NCBI RefSeq assembly: GCF_011044155.1
Contig: NZ_CP049056.1
Location: 3,538,001-3,602,000, forward strand
Origin: Pikeienuella piscinae
Lineage (GTDB): Bacteria > Pseudomonadota > Alphaproteobacteria > Rhodobacterales > Rhodobacteraceae
DNA: 64,000 nucleotides
Direction: 5' to 3'
Below the pieces are notes generated by a model. That model did not search any database, was not told where the DNA came from, and saw only the letters and a program-made list of their open reading frames with translations. Made by a program: the position numbers and the translations under genes. This document shows positions 60,903-64,000 of the stretch, one piece after another. Positions within the stretch are counted from its first letter, which is position 1, and every line of letters starts with the position of its first letter.

Positions 60903-63900
60903 CTACAACTTTTCTCCCCGCAACTTTTGCTGCGTCCGGCGTGTCGCCTCGGGAAGATGAGCGCGGACCAGTAGTTCATTTTCGACAAGCACCTTGATCG
61001 CCCCACCCTGCAAACGATACTCGGCTACGCCCTTGTCTGCGGGATGGTCTGTTGTAAGAGGTCCGGATAGGGCAACTACGTGCTTTGCGCCCTTGGTGTC
61101 CTCCACCAGGATTGGTGCAACAATCGACCCGCCGCTATTTGTCGGGACTTCAACAAAAGTTTTTAGGTTCAAGCTCCCGTCATTCTGACGTTGGAGGTCG
61201 TTGGCGAGCAACTCTGTCGAGGACTTTATCCGTGCAGGGTGGAACTGGGGCTGCGCTCCGGTGAGGAGGTAGCTGATGAGTTCCGCTCCTACGTGTCTGT
61301 CGAGGTGACTGTGTTCGAACTTGTTCTTGAAGCTGCGCAGACACCGGTAGCAAGAGGCATCGCAGTTCTCGGGACAAGTCTGCAAGTGCTTGAGCGCAAG
61401 TTCAAAAAGCTCCAGACCGCGTTCGGCAACCTGGCTGGAGAACCCGGCCCCGCCGGGAAGCGTGTCATACAAGAAGATTTCGGCTTCGAGCCCGCTTGAT
61501 CCCGCGGGCGTGAGGGCAGGCCGGTACTCTGCCATCAACTCGCCGGGTTCGATTTCCAGCATTAGGCAAGCGGCCTTTGCCAGCGCCTCGCTCACCGTTC
61601 GCAGGGCAACGCCCGTCTCGAAGCGGCCCGGTTTCAGATTCATTGGAGCGGTCACCCGCAAAGAGAACAGGGCGATATCAGTGATAAAGTCAGTCCCAAG
61701 CACAAGGTGACGGGTTGGGGACGTGCCGTCGCAAATGAGACTGTCGTCCTTGTCGGGATAAGGCTTCCTGTGGGGGCCGGACAGTATCGGCGTTTGAGTG
61801 CTGCTCGCCTCGATACGCCCGCACTTGACGCAGTAGGTGTAGCCCTCCTTGCCAGGACCTGTGTTCGATACAAGCAAGTGCTGTCGTGATTTCAGTCCGC
61901 GAATTCGATCATTCGTTTGAATCCAGCCGCCGTCTTCGGCTGGCGTTCCCATGGTCAGCTTTGCCCGTGTGGCATAGCTGGTCTCGGGCATGTCGTCCGG
62001 TGAAGTGACCTCGTCTTCGCTTATCGGATGCGCAAATCCCGGAGGCCTCATCCAGTTTCGAGCAGGGCCGAAGGTCGCTTCGCCGCCGCAGGCATTGCAA
62101 TCGGTAATGTCATTGCGGGCGATCTCGTCCTGTCCCAAAGTCCTGGCGTAGCCGCATTCACTGCATTCCATGTAGATGCGGCGGGATTGCCAAGCCTCGA
62201 AACGCTCGTCCTTCATGACGGAATAGATGGCTCCGGAAGTATAGCACTTACTCGATATCCAGACCTGCTTGCCAGGCGCGTACTGCGACAAGGCAATTGG
62301 CAGACCCTGCGAGGGCGCAAACTTCATAATCGGACGATAGGGTGTCGAGCGCGATCTATCGAACACGTGGAATGTGGCGACATCGGTCGGAAACGCGTAG
62401 CGCGGAAGTTTACCGCAATAAAGCAGCCGATCAAGCAACTTGCCGGGTGCTGAGGCACCCATTGCATGGTCTTCGCCTTCTTCTGCCCCCTCTTCGGTTT
62501 CGCCTTCATCGTCTTCGCCATCGTCATCCGCGGCTTCGCCGTCAGCTGGTTTGATGGCTTCATCGATGGCTTCAAGGCAGTCCGCGACCATGGTTGAAAG
62601 CAGAACTATCCGGTCTTCCTCTTCCAGTTCTTTCGGAATCCACGCGGCTACGCGCGCCGCAAGTGCTGACTCGTTTGCTTTGAGCCAGACTTCCAGATCA
62701 TCGCGGTTCAAGATCGAGCCCGGCTTTCTGAACTCATCGACCGTGCCCAGAACCGAAAAGAGATCATGGCGCTGCTCTGGGTCAATTTTCGGCAGCTTTG
62801 CCTGATGGTAGCTTTGAAGGAGAAACGCACGTATGTGACGACGGACGATTTCCGGGTTGTCCAGGGTCAGTTTCGGATCAACTACGTCACCGCGGATCAT
62901 CCCATCCGGCTCGGAGAAGTAGTGTTCATCGTGGCTGTCGGAACTACCGAAAGCAACAACTGTGGCGACAGCATTGCCACGGCGACCGGCACGACCGGCG
63001 CGCTGCTGATAGTTTGCCCGACCTGGCGGCATATTGCGTAGAGCGACTCCCGAAAGAGCACCCAGATCGATACCCACTTCCATCGTTGTGGTACTTGAAA
63101 GGATGTCGATAGCCGTCATCTGTCGGCTACGTGCAAGTAGCTTGATGTCCTGAAAGAGAAGTTCGTTTTCCTCGGCCTTCGAGAACACGTCCTCGTTTTG
63201 CGGCGCGTTCAACTGAGCCGTATGTTCGGCAACAATGAGCGCCATGGGCTTTCTGGGAGGCGTACCGAGCGCCTCGATAACGGGGTTCCGGTAGTAGCCT
63301 TTGCGCGCCTGAAACACCGGATCAGTGTCCGGCAAGAGTTCGCGCGTTTGGATGCCGCCGCAATCAAGACAGTGACTCAGTCCGGGAACTGGTCTGTGTA
63401 CGGATTTGCAGCTATCGCAGTGTATCCAATCGCCGCCAAACTGGAGACTGAGTTCACTGCCATTTAGCCGCCGTTTCCCTGCACCCATGTCCTGAGTGAA
63501 TGTCTTTAGAAGAATGGGAAGCCATTTGTCCCTGTAGAGTTTCAGGGCCGCCTTGTCGGGCACAACAACCGACATGGCAGTGGGAAATGCACCCTTATCG
63601 CCTTTGACGGCGGTGCCGTCAGACCTGGACCGCTCCCACCAGACACCCGGCATCCTGCTAAGCCAGAAACCTTTTCGGCCATTCGTCCAGCATCTGATCC
63701 ATGCACGGGCGAGTGCCACTTTTCCTTCCGGTGTTTCGGCTACGCCAGGGATGTCGGGGAGAGCTTCGAGTACCTTGGTGTGCTTCGCCTTCTCGGAAAG
63801 TGAAGCAAGCGCCAGCGCTTCAAACCCAAGAAACCTGTCGCCGAGGGAGGTGACGATATCTTCGAGCAACGCCTCCGGCGGACTCTCACCGCGCATTTCA

Positions 63901-64000
63901 ATGAGAAGGCTCTGGAGCGAGAAGTCGTCATCGACATCGCCGTTGGCCACAGCCTCGGCAACTTTGATCTCGGCATCGAAGTTTTCAGCCGACTTCAACT
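60903..64000 (-). CDS. giant superfamily 2 helicase with MZB/DUF1998 C-terminus, 5'-truncated (Druantia DruE-like)
   Basis: At least 1031 residues are visible and the frame runs off the right edge, so the N-terminal DEAD/DEAH half (Walker motifs) is outside. Visible parts: a zinc ribbon near residue 193 (HCDSCKSVHRPV...CLDCGG), helicase motif V (STTTMEVGIDLGALSG) near 302 and motif VI (YQQRAGRAGRRGN) near 330, an acidic linker near 490-515, a second zinc ribbon (CSECGYARTL...CNACGG), a CxxC (YCVKCG), and the MZB cysteine cluster CPENCDASCYRCLRSF. Size, order and the MZB end fit DruE, the shared helicase of Druantia anti-phage systems; DISARM and other DUF1998 helicases are alternatives. Partner genes would lie beyond the edge. 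Confidence 0.8.
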   Translation of the reverse strand, partial: LKSAENFDAEIKVAEAVANGDVDDDFSLQSLLIEMRGESPPEALLEDIVTSLGDRFLGFEALALASLSEKAKHTKVLEALPDIPGVAETPEGKVALARAWIRCWTNGRKGFWLSRMPGVWWERSRSDGTAVKGDKGAFPTAMSVVVPDKAALKLYRDKWLPILLKTFTQDMGAGKRRLNGSELSLQFGGDWIHCDSCKSVHRPVPGLSHCLDCGGIQTRELLPDTDPVFQARKGYYRNPVIEALGTPPRKPMALIVAEHTAQLNAPQNEDVFSKAEENELLFQDIKLLARSRQMTAIDILSSTTTMEVGIDLGALSGVALRNMPPGRANYQQRAGRAGRRGNAVATVVAFGSSDSHDEHYFSEPDGMIRGDVVDPKLTLDNPEIVRRHIRAFLLQSYHQAKLPKIDPEQRHDLFSVLGTVDEFRKPGSILNRDDLEVWLKANESALAARVAAWIPKELEEEDRIVLLSTMVADCLEAIDEAIKPADGEAADDDGEDDEGETEEGAEEGEDHAMGASAPGKLLDRLLYCGKLPRYAFPTDVATFHVFDRSRSTPYRPIMKFAPSQGLPIALSQYAPGKQVWISSKCYTSGAIYSVMKDERFEAWQSRRIYMECSECGYARTLGQDEIARNDITDCNACGGEATFGPARNWMRPPGFAHPISEDEVTSPDDMPETSYATRAKLTMGTPAEDGGWIQTNDRIRGLKSRQHLLVSNTGPGKEGYTYCVKCGRIEASSTQTPILSGPHRKPYPDKDDSLICDGTSPTRHLVLGTDFITDIALFSLRVTAPMNLKPGRFETGVALRTVSEALAKAACLMLEIEPGELMAEYRPALTPAGSSGLEAEIFLYDTLPGGAGFSSQVAERGLELFELALKHLQTCPENCDASCYRCLRSFKNKFEHSHLDRHVGAELISYLLTGAQPQFHPARIKSSTELLANDLQRQNDGSLNLKTFVEVPTNSGGSIVAPILVEDTKGAKHVVALSGPLTTDHPADKGVAEYRLQGGAIKVLVENELLVRAHLPEATRRTQQKLRGEKL

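Overview
The window is high-GC DNA with tightly packed genes and many ATGA-type stop/start overlaps. Gene content points to an alphaproteobacterium, most likely of the Rhodobacterales: the flagellin regulators FlaF and FlbT, the DUF6468 and MotE motility proteins, an RpoH-type sigma factor, and the pyk / N-formylglutamate amidohydrolase / DUF1244 neighbourhood. No rRNA operon and no CRISPR array was seen.

Positions 1-18000 look like ordinary chromosome. They hold amine catabolism (partial FAD oxidoreductase, class III aminotransferase), a four-gene operon (RidA, GDPD, a BioF2-like acyltransferase, pterin dehydratase), a persulfide-dioxygenase-like hydrolase, thrS, rpoH, an RluA-type pseudouridine synthase whose start codon overlaps that of a divergent small membrane protein, a heme-type TonB receptor, pyrG and secG with a chromate transporter between them, and an EamA transporter.

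Positions 18000-40700 hold a large flagellar cluster in several opposed transcription units. It covers stator and accessory proteins (FliL, DUF6468, MotE, MotA, a large unassigned periplasmic protein), rod, L-ring and P-ring-assembly genes (FlgF, FlgG, FlgA, FlgH), a second FliL-like gene, FlgD/FliK, a single-domain FlgJ with an FlgN-like partner, DUF1217/FlbT/FlaF/flagellin, FliI, and FlgB/FlgC/FliE/FliQ/transglycosylase/FlhA/FliR/FlhB. Not seen here are fliF, fliG, fliM, fliN, fliH, fliP, motB, flgE, flgI, flgK and flgL, so the remaining flagellar genes must lie elsewhere. Degenerate CtrA-like direct repeats precede four of the units.

Positions 40700-47800 return to housekeeping: an EamA transporter, pyk, N-formylglutamate amidohydrolase, small DUF genes, hisA, hisF and hisE, ending at a tRNA-Thr(CGT).

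From the tRNA to the right edge the DNA looks like a genomic island. It holds a surface-glycan locus: a CapD/FlaA1-type dehydratase, UDP-sulfoquinovose synthase, two coiled-coil glycosyltransferases, a methyltransferase with a coiled-coil tail, an internally deleted UDP-GlcNAc 2-epimerase, and a WbpB/WbpD/WbpE-like diacetamido-uronic-acid trio. Next come a decayed serine-recombinase tail, an IS5-type element whose transposase carries an in-frame stop, and the C-terminal half of a giant helicase with an MZB/DUF1998 end resembling the Druantia protein DruE. The set of glycosyltransferases and methyltransferase that all carry long coiled coils, one of them built from an 84-bp tandem repeat, is the most original feature and may be a chain-length (molecular ruler) system.
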